Counted from the stretch's first letter, positions 20,874 through 33,169 are shown. The stretch is 64,000 nt of DNA from Phytophthora sp. 'mugwort' (GCA_033558025.1 JAUCEF010000001.1:2542001-2606000), one strand, 5' to 3'. The notes: generated from the letters alone by a model not told the origin. Numbers and translations are program-made.

Positions 20874-21268
20874 CGCCTCCCTGCTACTCCCCTCCAAGTC
20901 GATCACATCTGTATAATGAATGGTTTTCACTATCGCGGTTTGTTCCAGCTTTTTATGTTCTGAAACACGATGCTTTCTTTTTTCAAATGTTTTGCTAGCA
21001 AAAATGGCTCGTGGTTCCAGCTGATTTTTAGTCAAGCTCGATAGGCTATACAAGTCGACCACGACCATACGTTTGCTAAAACAAGGTAAAGGTCGATTGG
21101 ATTGGCTAAAATTAGTTATGTTTATTAAGTACATGTGGTACTACTATCAACAGCCGGATTTTTTTTGTCGGCCGGATTTCTCTTTCGTTGTGTAGCAGAG
21201 TTACGGAAAATACCCAGCCTACGAACCCATGTCTGCCTATTCGTACACAAATCCACACAGCCACGCAC

Positions 21269-21323
21269 AGCCGCACGTGCAAATTAAATGCAGAACATAT
21301 GCATATGGTTTGCACGTGCGGCT
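21269..21323. repeat. Perfect 15-bp hairpin
   Basis: AGCCGCACGTGCAAA (21269-21283) and its exact reverse complement (21309-21323) flank a 25-nt AT-rich loop. Each arm holds the CACGTG palindrome. It lies in non-coding sequence upstream of the Harbinger nuclease start. Confidence 0.7.
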
Positions 21324-21359
21324 TTGCCCAAACAATCGGTGCGATGATTAAATGGTAGA

Positions 21360-22559
21360 CGTCATTAGCTCGCTACGAGGAGCCATAAAGCGCGCTGCGT
21401 GGCCTCTACGAAGCACTCGGTGTTCGTTTCAAGTGCTTGTTTCGCATGAGCCACGTACCGCGTATGCGGGTTGGGGAATTTAGTCGCAGTCCCCTCAGTA
21501 AGAGTTCTCCACGAGCGAGGTTTATGGTCGCGTTCAGTTGGAGGCAACAGGTTGATGAGCTTGTATGAGCATAGCAGTTATCCGTCTTATTAGGAAGTAC
21601 CGCAGCAAGTATTTTGCGGTTTCAGTGCGCGCAAACGTCATCCTACGACGGATCTCGAGCTTGCAAAAAATCAGCGTGTCTTCAGCTGTGCGAAAAACCA
21701 GCAAGACCACCGTCGCCGCTGACGGCTGGCAATGTAAACCCATTGATGCGGAATCATTTGCGATCGTCCGGAAGGGTCTGTCAGGGTGTTTGACCCACAG
21801 CAGTGCGGTTATTGGTTGTATGCCCTTCTGTTCCCAGTTTAGCCAAACCAAGATTGAGCAGTGGGTTCCTGCTCGGCATTTATCAGTAGAAGACGTACAG
21901 CACCTTTTCATTAGGCGATATGACAGATGCGAGATTGGATTAATCGTCTACTTCAAGGCGTTCTTGTCCGACCAATTTGAGCGATGCGTTAAACCTGGAG
22001 TGCGGGATTTTCATGTATCGATGTCTCAGCGTGAGTCTTGATTGGTACGAGCTAGGAAAGAAAAAAATCGCATCCCTACAAAAGGTGTAGTAAGCGTATT
22101 CAAAATCCAGTCGCTGGCCACACACAGATGAACCGACTGACGTCGCCGTCACTGTCGCTAAACACGCAAGCCGGACCCCAAAATCGCCCTTTACTGACAA
22201 CTGCTGCCACACTTATCTGTACAGCACTGTCACTAATGCTGAAGCAAATGCACTAACATGTTCGACTCACCAGGCAGATCATCGCTGTGAAGCCGCTACC
22301 GTCAACGATGCTCGGATCGTCGACGCCGGAGTCGGCGTTGGCGTCGTTGTATTGGTGCAGCAGTCGACCTCAGTTGTGGTGGACGCGTGGGGTCGGCGGA
22401 GGCGTAAGCTTATTAGTCGACGCGTAGGTTGCCACCGGCATGGCGGTCTTCGCAGCTGCCGGCCCAACTCGAGCGTCGTGGGCTCGGGCGTGACCTTGTC
22501 ACCTCAGCCGTAGAGCTCGACTTGTTGTCTTCCTTCCAAACTGTCGCTTCTTGCGTCAA
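21360..22559. other. Open frames of unknown function
   Basis: 21565-22041 on the plus strand (158 codons, including QTKIEQWVPARHLSVEDVQH) and 21534-21911 on the minus strand (125 codons) overlap, and neither shows a known motif. 22279-22500 encodes a Val/Gly/Ala-rich, repetitive segment in one frame. One long frame may belong to a decayed transposon, but I cannot say which. Confidence 0.25.
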
Positions 22560-24560
22560 ATGATGTGATTTTATTAAAGTCGTTGTCAGCACAACGTTAT
22601 GGTTGAATTCCCCCCTTCTTACTGTTAAGGTCGGCCAAAGTACAGACCACGACGATTTGATATTATGGACATATTGATTCGACAGTTGAGGTTAGACTGG
22701 ACCTCTCCATACCAAACTGTTGCCATCTTAGGATCAAGCACATCGACTGACAAGCAGACGCGCGTTGTTTGCGTCCAGCAGTCGTGAATTTGATGACAGC
22801 ACCGACGGTGACGGCGCTGTAGCTCGCCTGCGCACCCGACTGGCGCAAACAGGCAGACGCCATTCGCAATTTTAAGGACCACGCTTCGTACAGACGCTAA
22901 GCGGTCAGGGTCGCAACGAAGTATTTCCTGACGTTTCTGACCTTTTGACGTATATGAAGGACGTTCACCGAAATGAAGCTGTAATTTTACCGTGTAATTT
23001 GTGTTCTTATTAATGTATTATTCTAATTTCATCATTTTGTCATTTTGGTGCTGCTAACCGCAGGAATGATAAAGTTCCATGTGGAAGTTGCATCCAGTCG
23101 GGATGGTGTGGTATTGTGTTTTTTTGAGATCCGTTGCGCTGACCGGATCCTGATGGAAGTGGATCCGCCCGTAGGATATGGATGACAGCGGTTAATGGGC
23201 CTGATGACACAAGACGTTAACAGGGTTGTGCGACCGGGGACACGGCGACGGATCAGGGGCTTCGCTAGGACAAGGCCTTATTTGGTGTAAGCCTCTCCAC
23301 TTTGGGTAGATTCTTTATCAGGCGGATCCCGTCGTAGTCAGATCCGATGGTGTGTACGGAATGGATCCTAGTATACTATTAGTACGCGCAAGCGGTGTAT
23401 GAAACCAGTGGAGGGAAGAACTCCTGGCCGCTGACCCTCTCCTGGCCAACTATCTCCCCTTTATCTCAATCTAGCTACGGATCGTCTACGAGGGGTGCAC
23501 TAAACTGATCGGATCCAGTACTTAGGCCCTCATCCCACGGGACAGGTCCAGGATCCGTACCATACAGACCAGGGGTGTCGCATGGTCCGGATCCATCACC
23601 TGACGATGTCATGGCTGCCTCTGGCGACTTGGATCCCCCAGCTGCCGGTCAACTTCCATCTTTACCCGGATCTGTAATACCACAGCTCTATTGACGGAAG
23701 AGGGGACGGTCTGACAACAGACCTATAAGAGAAACCTCACCCTCCTGCCCAGATCCCTTCGGGGACCCCTGCAATGGTTCGTCGACGAAAACGAATGAAT
23801 TTTTATCCACCAACGCACCGCTTGCCTTTGGATCTATACCGAAGAAGAAGAAGGCGAAGGCTCCGCGGAAGAAGCTCAAGCCACCAAGTCTGGATGAAGA
23901 TCAAGTATACTGAAATATTCGTCAAACTTGAGGCAAACTGGAGATGGCGTACAGCCGCGCGGACCAGCACGACGTCGTACAGCAGAATCCATTGATGAAA
24001 GTGCTACAGCCGAAGCTGCGTGGGAACCTGACGGGACCCGTTCAAGCTCCGGCGGCAACGACGAACGAGTTGGACACAGCCGCGGATCTTCTACGCCTAC
24101 TGCGCGAAGCAGGCTTTGTCGCCGACGTCTTCGACGCTGACGACTTGATCGACCTGGAAGGTAACGCGATTCGAGTCTCCGCTTCGTCTCGATCGTGGGG
24201 AAACACCCACAATCCGACGCGTTAGAGACCAAACTGCGCAGATCCACCCCTGGGTACCAGACTGGATTGTCTCGGCACGCCCCCAAGGCATCGGAAGCGG
24301 GATCTGACAGCTCGTCGGAACTGCGACACATGTCGCACGGTCCGTCAGGCGCAACGTTACTGCAAGCTCAAGTAGCAGGCGTCGACGGATCTAGATCACC
24401 AGATCGGATCATCCCTAGAGATCCGAGGCAAGAGCGGCGAGAAAACCAGAATCATACTTTCAGGCAGCCACGAGTCATTTCCTACGGGAGCAGCAAATTG
24501 CTGTCACCCCTCAAACGGCAGCAGCAGCCGTGGCACCAGAGGCGCAAGATCTTGAGATGA
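22560..24560 (+). mobile_element. Gypsy-like LTR/gag fragment rich in GGATCC
   Basis: 23145-23636 holds eight GGATCC words, a composition like LTR and leader sequence of some oomycete Gypsy elements. From about 23775 the plus strand reads NEFLSTNAPLAFGSIPKKKK then AKAPRKKLKPPSLDEDQVY, a basic gag-like opening. 23944-24225 continues with TTNELDTAADLLRLLREAGF. A Ser/Gln-rich tail follows to 24560. No protease or polymerase is present. LTR borders could not be fixed. Confidence 0.42.
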
Positions 24561-25289
24561 ATTCGTGGGGTCACAAGACCACCATCCCGAACACTTGAGA
24601 TATGACCCGGATGGCCTCGATGCAACGACGACTCGGCCCACGACAACGGTAACTACTGCGACGCTGCGCGCCGGATCGACGGGGCCTTTCTTTGTCACTT
24701 TGTCGTGTGCTCAATCCGGTTTATGTGGATAAGCTCTTCAATTTATTTGACCGTTTTGGTATTCTTGTCCACTTGGATAGTTGTCTTCATCGGCGAACCA
24801 ATCTACAGCGGCCTCACCGATATATTAAGGGCTGTCCGTGCTCCAGAGCGTGCGTCGGGAGGTTTTTGTTTTCTCCGCCTTCGCAGGCGGATGCGAGAAT
24901 ATTGCATGGTGCAAGGTTTCATTTGGGAGGGCATTTCGGCAAAACGCGCGGTTTCTGCTTTCCACAGATAGCTACAGTAGTTTGGCTGGCGTCTGAAATT
25001 GTGTCCTCAGTTACAGTATGCTTATTCCGATCTCTGGCGGGGGATGACCTGCTTGTAGTATATTTGGACCGACATGCTGATATGAGAGGGAGGGGATTTA
25101 CAGCTGCACTGTGCTATACTACATCAATACCGAGGCAAGATAGAAATGGACGCCAGCAAGATGACTAATGACTTTTAAGCATTCAGCGCTGATGCGATAC
25201 TACTACCTCGGGCACGCTCTTGTAGCTACTAGAACTCAGAACCACTAATATCGAATCAATCCCATTCACTTTTGTTTAGATCTCCTCGA
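24561..25289. other. Stretch without a recognised gene
   Basis: Plus-strand frames at 24692-25168 and 24705-24971 overlap and have no recognised motif. The surroundings are Gypsy debris on both sides. Confidence 0.4.
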
Positions 25290-25979
25290 CCCGACCAAGG
25301 CCGTTTGGTTAAGAGCCCAAACAACGACACAAAGTTCAAGCCTTTCAGCGTCTTCAGCTACACGCTTTGAAGCTACAAGGTATACCAGATGTCGAAGGGA
25401 TTGTAGGAGGCGGACTCTGGTGAAGGTGATACAACTGCTGTCAAGGAGGAACAAGCGCATGCAACGAATGCCCTCAATTTGAGTGACTCGTATGGCGTTG
25501 GGAATTTGGACGAGCTATGACAGAATGGTTTGCCCGGCAACAATCGTTCTACCTTGTTGGGAAAGGAGTTGGCTTTCGGTGATTGGCCGATCGCTTTCCC
25601 CCTGGCCGCGTGATAAGGAGGCGATTGTGACAGAGATATCGGCTGGTCTTAATATAACCCCGACCGAGGAGCCGATACCTGGATACGCCTTACGAAGGTG
25701 TCAACGAGAGCTGCTCTCAGCTTGACACACGATCCTGCCGTGCCTAAAGCTCTTTCTCGCGATATCTGGTACAGCAGGCTGAGTTCTGGCAAGTATGACG
25801 AGTGGCAAATCTTGGCCTATGCGGAAAGTCGAGACGAGACCCTGTTCGAGCACGAGCGGAGGCTCTACGACGTTGGCTGGCGGGACATCACCTGCCGTCG
25901 CGCGCCGAAGGTACGCGACGCCACGCAAGATCCTCACGAGGAGACCGGAGTCCGGACTCACTGGAGGAGAGCTGACTGA
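25290..25979 (+). pseudogene. Gypsy polyprotein fragment, plus strand
   Basis: 25483-25725 reads ERSWLSVIGRSLSPWPRDKE and ISAGLNITPTEEPIPGYALR. 25698-25979 reads LSRDIWYSRLSSGKYDEWQI then LAYAESRDETLFEHERRLYD. The second segment matches SPKYHDWQVLAYESAIDEDI in the Gypsy element at 41598-41690, so both are copies of the same Gypsy spacer between protease and reverse transcriptase. Frameshifts follow on both sides. Confidence 0.6.
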
Positions 25980-26991
25980 TATATACCGAGAGGGGAGATC
26001 GTCTGCCAAGTCGAGGTGGCGGAATGCCGACTACGAAAAAAAAACATTGAGCCTTTGGAGACAATCGACAGTGGAGGCTGCAACTCCGAGGACGCTGCAA
26101 CTGTCGACCGACGGTTCGGACGAAACGCAAACGCGTGAGGTCGAGACAACGGGGATAAAAAGCTCTCGCTGGGTCTGACTGACCGATCTGACCACAAACA
26201 GGACGCCGCATACGTAACTGTGACGCAGGCGGTTGTGGCTGGAGTGGTTTCCAGACGTGACACAGCGGAAGGTGACATGCCAGACATTTGGCGGACGCGA
26301 TTGGCTGACAAACGACGCACAGGAGCTAGCTTTCTTGCCTGACCTGACCGAAGTGTCGAAGACGATCTTGGATTATTCTGGCGAACGTTCAGAACTCTGA
26401 TGCGGTTCAACCGACCAGTTCGGGCATCCTAGCCTCCCGTCGTACCACCACACTAGGCACTTTGCTTTGAGGGCTTCGCTTGCGAGAGAGTCTGCTGCCG
26501 CGTTGAACCCGCAAGCTACCTGCACGAGCGAAGCTTTGCTGTGAGTTCTTTGTGGCGGTTCAGTTGAGCCGTATGTGATTCCTTACGGCATGCGATCGCC
26601 CTAAGGCTTGCTGGATTGCGATTCTAGAGTCTTCGGAGATCATTAAATCCCCGCACCATGTGCTAAAGCAGCCGATCCCAACGTACTTAGCGAAGGTTAC
26701 GGTAGTAGCCTCGAGATAAGTACTACTACCTCCCACTCTGAGGTTGCCTCCACAGGCCACACCCAGTTACCATACTCTCTGTCCGTCAACTGACACCACC
26801 AGACCGCAGTACGATCTGGGTAGTCGTGCATAGAGCAAATGCAGGACCATCCTAGTGGTCGGTGACCTTTTCGAGGTGGAGCTACCAACGTTTGCGAGCC
26901 TTTCAACTCGACATAGCTCGTTAGGCCGGCTTGTATGAGCTGCGCGAATAAATACTCGGTGCACCACCAGGTGACGCGGAGACAGCATCAC
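25958..26991 (-). pseudogene. Gypsy RNase H end and linker, minus strand
   Basis: On the minus strand 26560-26760 contains MISEDSRIAIQQALGRSHAV. Near 26480, CGFNAAADSLASEALKAK, the typical last part of a Gypsy RNase H domain, reads in a different frame. 25958-26410 starts with a NRIRVLN segment like the linker to integrase. It meets the plus-strand fragment at 25979 head-on, so one of the two has been inverted or inserted. Confidence 0.5.
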
Positions 26992-27842
26992 AGCGAACAG
27001 TGTTGCTCGATCGAAGAGTATCTTAACCCCTTGCTTCCCATATATTGTACCGTAGAATATAAGATGTGTATAGCTTGCTTCACTTTTTTTGCAGCTTCGA
27101 TGTTATGTTCGACCGCCAGCATAAGCCATTTTTATACTTGGAATTTGTATGTACGTACTGTCACTTTCAGTCTTAAGAAAACGATTAAAGTGGAAAAATC
27201 CAAATGCACAGGGTTATGTTTCGGCAAAAGTGCAGTTCGGTTAACGTGATAAAGAGCGTACTCGTCACCCACCACGAAACGGGTGTCCCCCAACAAAGTC
27301 TTCATTTTTCAAACGGCAAGACGAGAGCAAGATGGTCGGCGGCACGGGAAAGAACCGTAACACAAGCTGACAGACCAGGAGCGGCAGCTATGCAGAGAGG
27401 TGCTACAGAGTGACAGGCACGCGCGTCGCTTTCGACGAACAACGAAAGGTTAGGAACCCGGGAGCAGACGGAAAGATGCAAAAAAAGGAACGAGGAAGGA
27501 GGGCGCGAAACGTACCACGGCAGCCATGGAGATTCGGGAATCGTTGGGGGCAACATCAGGGCCAAATGTGAGCGTGGAGAGGTGCTGAGGCAGAGGCAAA
27601 GGAGACGGAGGTGAACAGGTGGCAGTAAAATACTTGTCAGAGGCGAAGGAGACGGATGTGCTTGTGGAAGACGCGTTGGAGGCGAAGGCGTCGGAGGTGG
27701 ATGCGGCCAACAGCCAGCCCGTGACGGCGAGGCACAAGTTAGCGATGATAGAGGAGGTGATTGCCGATACGGTGACTGCTTTTACAATTTCTCGAGATGA
27801 AGCGACCAAGAGGGCTAATTCCATTGGAAACCTACACAGAAG
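26992..27842. other. Stretch without a recognised gene
   Basis: Short frames only (26935-27249 plus, 27302-27565 minus). 27619-27954 on the plus strand encodes an alanine/glutamate-rich helix-like segment that overlaps the start of the piggyBac relic in another frame. No motif is recognised. Confidence 0.4.
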
Positions 27843-30060
27843 ATGGCGAGCAATTGTTTTGAGGACGACGAGGATGTGGCAGCTTTGGAGATGCCATGCA
27901 CGGTATCTCCGTGTACGCCGCCGCAATGTGTTATTGAAGGTGACGCCAATTTGATGGATGCTGCGGCATTATACGTGCACCTACAGTCCGACGAAGATTT
28001 TTCGGTGGAGGAGGACCGAGAAGTCCAAGCAAGCTATGACGATGATGCTGACGGCGACTGAGATATTGGAGAGCTGACAGATAAATTCAGAAGGTGGAGG
28101 AGAGGACTTGCCCAAGTCGATCTGAATGTCGCTCGCACAAAGCAAGAAGGCAATATTAATGATGCGGACACACGGCTGGGGATAATGGTACGATATGTTG
28201 TTACAACATAAGTGGATGCTCATGAATGATTACCTCCAACAGAAGAGTCATCATAAACTAACTGCTGTATATGGCTGCCTATAGACCCTGAAAATTGGGT
28301 CCAGATCACTTACTCAGACTTGTACGATGGAACCTACGGACCGAGCGATAGTGTCATGGCAGTGGGGGATGATTCGCTAGCACTGCTCTTCTACTAAGGC
28401 TCTGGAATCAGATTACTTTTGAGGTACCATACACAGTCCATTCCGCTGAGAGCGAGGGCAATCCGCTCGCAGCAGCGTCGGACCGGCCTGGAGGTGGAAG
28501 AGTTGGGCGATATCCGGCGTCGGTTTGCGTGTGTACCAGATTGAGCCGTGGGAGGTGCTACGCATCATGGGTCTGCTAATTGCGCATGCTGTTGCCTATG
28601 CGCAAAGGCATTGTTGTGCATTGGTCTACAAAGCAAGTGGGGCTCTACCTACGAACCGATTCAACCTCTTATGACATAGCACCGTTTTTTTTTTTTTTTT
28701 TTTTTTTCATATTCTGGGTTATCTGCACTTCTCGAACAACAAATCCCAAAAATGCAACCGTCGATCCACGCATGGAAGATTCAACCGGTTGTGGATGTGT
28801 TGCAGCAGACATTCGCTCGTGAATATTGTCCACCGCCTGTGATTAGATTCGATGAGAAACCGTACCATCCCGTTCTACAACCCGACTCGCGGTTCAACAA
28901 GGAAATTTAATTAATAATTACTATTTTTATAAAAACACTGAATAAATAAATTATTTTTTCTAACATTAAAAGAGGATAAGCCCCCCACAAGTTAGAGACA
29001 GAGGTATTCGTCGCAGCATGCGCTGAGACGGCGTATTGTTTGAGGTATGTGACCCTTGGCTGCGGTAGGTTTCGGCCTTGCCACAGTTTGTTTTTGGCTC
29101 AAGTGCTTATGTTGTCTCGGGTAGAAGATAAACCTCCACTGCCTTCGGCGCTGTCCTCCAATATAACCTAACGTAATGTTTTTGTTGCCGTTACATGATT
29201 GAATCTATTGCGGAGCCAAGACTTACAGCACCAGTTCCAAAGGACAACAACACCGGTGTAGCTGCCGTCATGAGGAATATGAATGCACTGTACCCTCCAT
29301 CGACAACATCGCTTTGGAATTTAGTAATTACGGATCGGTTCTATACCTCGATCGAGTTGGCGCTGAAGCTGTTGCATCGACACATGTGTCTGACCGGTAC
29401 TTATCCAGACCGACCGCGCAGGTGACGTAAAGGGCGTCGTCACCAAGAAGGAATCGAGACAAGTAAATAAGCAGAAGATTGTGGTGTCTCCCCAAGGAAA
29501 GATCAAGCTCGTTCAGAACAAGCGATTGGCGCAAATAACTGCTGCAATCTGGATGGACCGCACTCCCGTCCATTTGCTCTTAAGTGGTGACAACCGCAAA
29601 ACAGGCAGAGCCAGTAGGTGCATCGACTCCGTTGCAATTGTAATGTATTCCTAACGTATGCTCTTTCGTGTTGCAGCGCTGCGGGTCCATTGGGAAATGC
29701 AGACAGTACCGGTATCGGAGTTGGTCCGTGAATACCACCGCTGGATGGGAGGTACGACCAACTCCGGATGCAGCGCTATAGCGTACAACACAAGGAACTA
29801 TGACAAGACGCACTTCCTAGGTTTGTTCGATATGGCGCTGATAAAGCGTTTATCGTGTTCCGCCATCACAAGAAGCTGCACGATAAGTGTCCACAGGGAA
29901 AGAAACGTCCTCCGAAGTATTATGCATTTTTCGAAACACTGTTAGTACATCTACTAGCGGTTAACTCTGCCGAGGTCTATGAAACTAATGACATGCGTTA
30001 TGGTGGCCGGGTCAGCATAATCGTTCATGGAGGGCTAACACTTGGTGTGTTATGTTGACT
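27843..30060 (+). pseudogene. piggyBac-like transposase relic
   Basis: The start at 27843 opens an acidic N-terminus (27843-28061). Across several frames the plus strand then reads WEVLRIMGLLIAHA (near 28550), IHAWKIQPVVDVLQQTFARE then YCPPPVISFDE (near 28770-28850), and KLETEVFVAACAETAYCLRY (near 28990). It goes on with VAAVMRNMNALYPP, LWNLVITDRFYTSIELALKL (29310-29370), VREYHRWMGGTTNSG (near 29730) and THFLGLFDMALIK (near 29810). This is the order of motifs in piggyBac-type (DDE_Tnp_1_7) transposases. A 23-T run (28685-28707), an AT-rich insertion (about 28905-28980) and frameshifts break it. No TTAA-flanked ends were identified. Confidence 0.72.
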
Positions 30061-30163
30061 TGACTTTGCAAACACAGAGCAACTACAGCTCGTGACAGGA
30101 TAGCGGCTTCTCCTGCACGTGATGTTGTTCCGCAAATGCCAACTGCACCTGTATTATCAACAC

Positions 30164-31375
30164 CTACTGTTGATAGTAAGGTGACGTAAGTGGGCATCGC
30201 CTCGAAGAAAATACAGATATGGTGGACATCGAGCAGCTGCCGTCACACGTGCAACTTGTGCGGTAATGCGCGTCGAAGATCGCTACGATTGCGACCCCCA
30301 GCTGCTGTCGCTGGTGTTCCGCCGATCGTAGGCGTTGAAATACGTCAGTCAGCTTCAAAGTCTTGCGGTCATGGTCATTCAGCCAATTGACATACGCGCA
30401 CGCCACGTCCGGAAAGATCAGCACAGAGTTGGACAGCAGCAGGCTCGCTTACTACCGCTCCTCAAAGTCACCCTTAGCTTGGCGCAGCTTGGTCACATTC
30501 AATTCAACGTCCTCTGCATATTTGTCCACCTTTTCGCTAGGTCGCATCATCCGCATCATCAAGTCCTTCAACAGGTAGTCCGGACTGATGCCATCGCCCG
30601 CCTCAAACTGCTTAGTAATAACCGCCCACAACATCGAGGCGGCCTCCATGTTGTCCGCGCCTCGTCGACCCTGAACGTGGACCGCAAGTCCACCGACAAC
30701 GAGAGTGCTAACGCGGATAAAGCCTTGTTCTTCCTGGCGGCGTATCACTCGGCGTACTTTGGTCTGCGCAGACCGAGGTCTTCGTCGTAACGCTCGCCAC
30801 CGTAGGTGATTTGACCGAGCGTGCGCAGCTCAAAGTGCAGCGGCACCTCGCTCTTCCACGCTTTGTAGTCGCCCTTGCAATGGAGCTTGGGTAGCGTAAT
30901 CGGCACTGAGTTCCGTAGCGCCTCGGTATACTCGGCCAGCTCTCGGCCATCGTAGCGGCCACATGGGAAGTTGTTGTCCAGTAGCTGCTCGTCCTCTTGG
31001 CGTCTTCACCCTTGGTCGTCTCGCGAACTGCCGTCGCTTCCTGGGTTCACTTGGGGGTTGCAGCGGCGCGTTTTCAACTCTGGCGCCAGCTGCATGTGTG
31101 TGCCGCTCCATACCTCCGAGTAACACACGAATTAGTGGGCGCCCACCACGAATTCCGGTCAATGAGCGAATCAGGTGCTTGGCCTCGTCGTGTGACAATG
31201 TCGCGTGGTCAGGATTAGTCGCCTGTCCACTTTCAGTGAGTATTCTCTCAAATGCCACGTTTTCAGCCAATCGCTGAGTTTCTTGGTCAGGATTGGTCGA
31301 AACTCCGTCTCGGCCAGTCGTGTGGTCGATACCAGATGCAACATCGGTTGCTTGCGGTGCCCTGATTGGGCTCAT
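30164..31375 (-). pseudogene. Copia-type gag relic (second Copia element)
   Basis: The start at 31375, inside the primer-binding site, opens MSPIRAPQATDVASG. Reading on through frameshifts gives ITLPKLHCKGDYKAWKSEVP and LHFELRTLGQITYGGERYDE (near 30860-30940). 30452-30748 then has DNMEAASMLWAVITKQFEAG, DGISPDYLLKDLMMRMMRPS and EKVDKYAEDVELNVTKLRQA, a clear Copia gag (UBN2-like) helical region. The sequence breaks off near 30185, where it abuts the tail of the piggyBac relic. No pol is present. Confidence 0.7.
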
Positions 31376-31379
31376 AACC
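31368..31379 (-). other. Primer-binding site of the second Copia element
   Basis: On the minus strand GGTTATGAGCCC is an exact complement of the initiator tRNA-Met anticodon arm GGGCTCATAACC. As in the element at 2401-7141, its ATG (31375) is the gag start. The LTR end CA lies directly before it. Confidence 0.72.
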
Positions 31380-31700
31380 TGATATGACGCATGGCGCGTC
31401 ACCGCACTGTACGCCAACTTAGAGTAAGAGCCATTGTAGCCACCTTACAATTGAAGGGTAAAGTAGTCGTAAACAGAAGAAAACTGTAAACACTTACGTG
31501 CCAGGAAAAATACCGCGACAAGATCAGCGTAGTCTGGGGCAGGACGCTCTTTCTCTTGCAGTACTGGCTGAGCTGCAGCTGCTGAAGTTAGAGAGAGAGA
31601 GCTCCTGCTACAAGCTACACCGTTCCGCATTATATATCCAGTAGTGCATACTAAAGTAAATATACACAACTTACCTTTGTGTTCAGGTGCGCGGCACCAT
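31380..31700 (-). repeat. 5' LTR of the second Copia element (outer border uncertain)
   Basis: On the minus strand the sequence ending ATATCA abuts the primer-binding site, the usual CA end of an LTR. A TATA-like GGATATATAATGCGG lies near 31640, followed by a CT-rich leader, as in an LTR promoter. Only one copy is present, so the outer border is an estimate. Confidence 0.45.
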
Positions 31701-33169
31701 CTTAATTGCTTTCCGCCAGCAATACCGCTTGGTATCCGTCTTCGTACCGTGCATACAGGCACGAGGCAGACCTGAACATGGGGAGGCCGCGTGACCTTAC
31801 CACAGGATAGTAAACTGGATGGGAGAGTCAGGCTAGGTTCCGGCACTGGTGTCGGCCTTGACGCTGGTATCCGCGCGCTAATTGCTGTCCTCCTCTGCTT
31901 AAGGTACTGGGTTCCAATATGGGTCATTTATGGGTCATCCTACGATCTCACAACCATTAGAAAGGCAGCAGGAGAATGAGCTAGACTACCGTCCGTTTGG
32001 GTAATTGCTGCGTACCTGGTGATTTGTTCTCTACACTAAGCTATACGAGTATCAGCCCGACCTCGCGCTTTAAACGATTCGGTCAAACGGCAAATATGAC
32101 CACGCTTTTAAGGAGATCCTCGGGGCGACTTGGATCGCGTGCGCGAAGTACTACAAACCACCGGCTGGATCCTGCTTTTGCTCTTCTCACTAGTCGTGCA
32201 TGCGCCCATGGCTCTGAACGACTTGGTTCAGTTCGCCCTCTGTGATGGCACGGGAGCAGTGATCGTTGTGGTCGCATGTGGTTCGTTGAGTCTCGCTTTC
32301 GAGTCGACGCGCTCCTTAGGACCGAGGTCGGGGACACTTTCTCAACTTACTACCCACGTCACTAAGCGCCACACACGTGAAAGTCCGATGCCGAAAGTCC
32401 CAAGGCCAAAGTGCACATATAAAAATACTAAATGGAACGCTACTCGCCGAGCACGAGCTGAAGTTGCGAGTGTACACCACCATCGCTCCGGGGAAGTGGA
32501 GGCGCTACGGGAGTGGCGTGAGTGGTGACATGATGACGGAAATGACCACGAAGAGCAGACCCCCCCCCCGTCGAGGATCAGCGTGTCCGAGCTGCAACCA
32601 CGACATTTCCCTTCCGGAGGGTCGCAGAGGGCAGCGTTCGGTTAAGTCGGGGAGAATGTCCCGAGTCAGGGCGGGCACCTTGCAGGCCTGGGAATCCCGG
32701 CACTGTGGCGAGGTCGTGCTGCAGAGAGAGTGCAACGCACATGGGAAATGGCCCCACTTGCAGAAGGGCTGATGGGAGCAGGTGCTCATCTCGTGGCGTG
32801 AAGGCTTGCAAGCGTACGCTACGCCCTGGACGATGATTGGCGCACGGCCGTGCGGAGACGCCAAGAATGGGAGACTCGACCGCTGCGAGCAAGAGCGTTT
32901 ACCCCCCAAGGATTCGGCAGGGCGACGTGAAACCACGGGGTGGGAACAGGAGAACCATTGCAAGCGTGCCAATACTGATACCAACGCGAAAGCGAGTTCC
33001 GCAGGTAAGGAACGCGAGTGTAGTGTCTTTCCTACCGGACGAGGTCGGGGATTAGCCGTCGTCTAGCAGTCAATCGTGAATCTACCCTGCAACACATAAC
33101 CAAATAAGAAACCAACCATTTCCTTTGAGCGTTCCGCGTCTACTGCCTAGCGTACCCGAATTCGTGTCA
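31701..33169. other. Stretch without a recognised gene
   Basis: Several overlapping short frames (for example 32130-32528 and 32377-32772 plus, 32505-32984 minus). The last is cysteine-rich (CSHQPFCKWGHFPCALHSLC) and might be a decayed gag knuckle, but spacing does not fit CCHC. No call is made. Confidence 0.35.

Noticed and set aside
22620..22882. Conserved cysteine-rich minus frame near 22700
   Set aside because: No recognisable motif in either overlapping frame. Resemblance to known enzymes was too weak to call.
32505..32984. Retroviral-type zinc knuckle in a cysteine-rich minus frame
   Set aside because: Cysteine and histidine spacing does not fit CCHC and no other gag feature is present.
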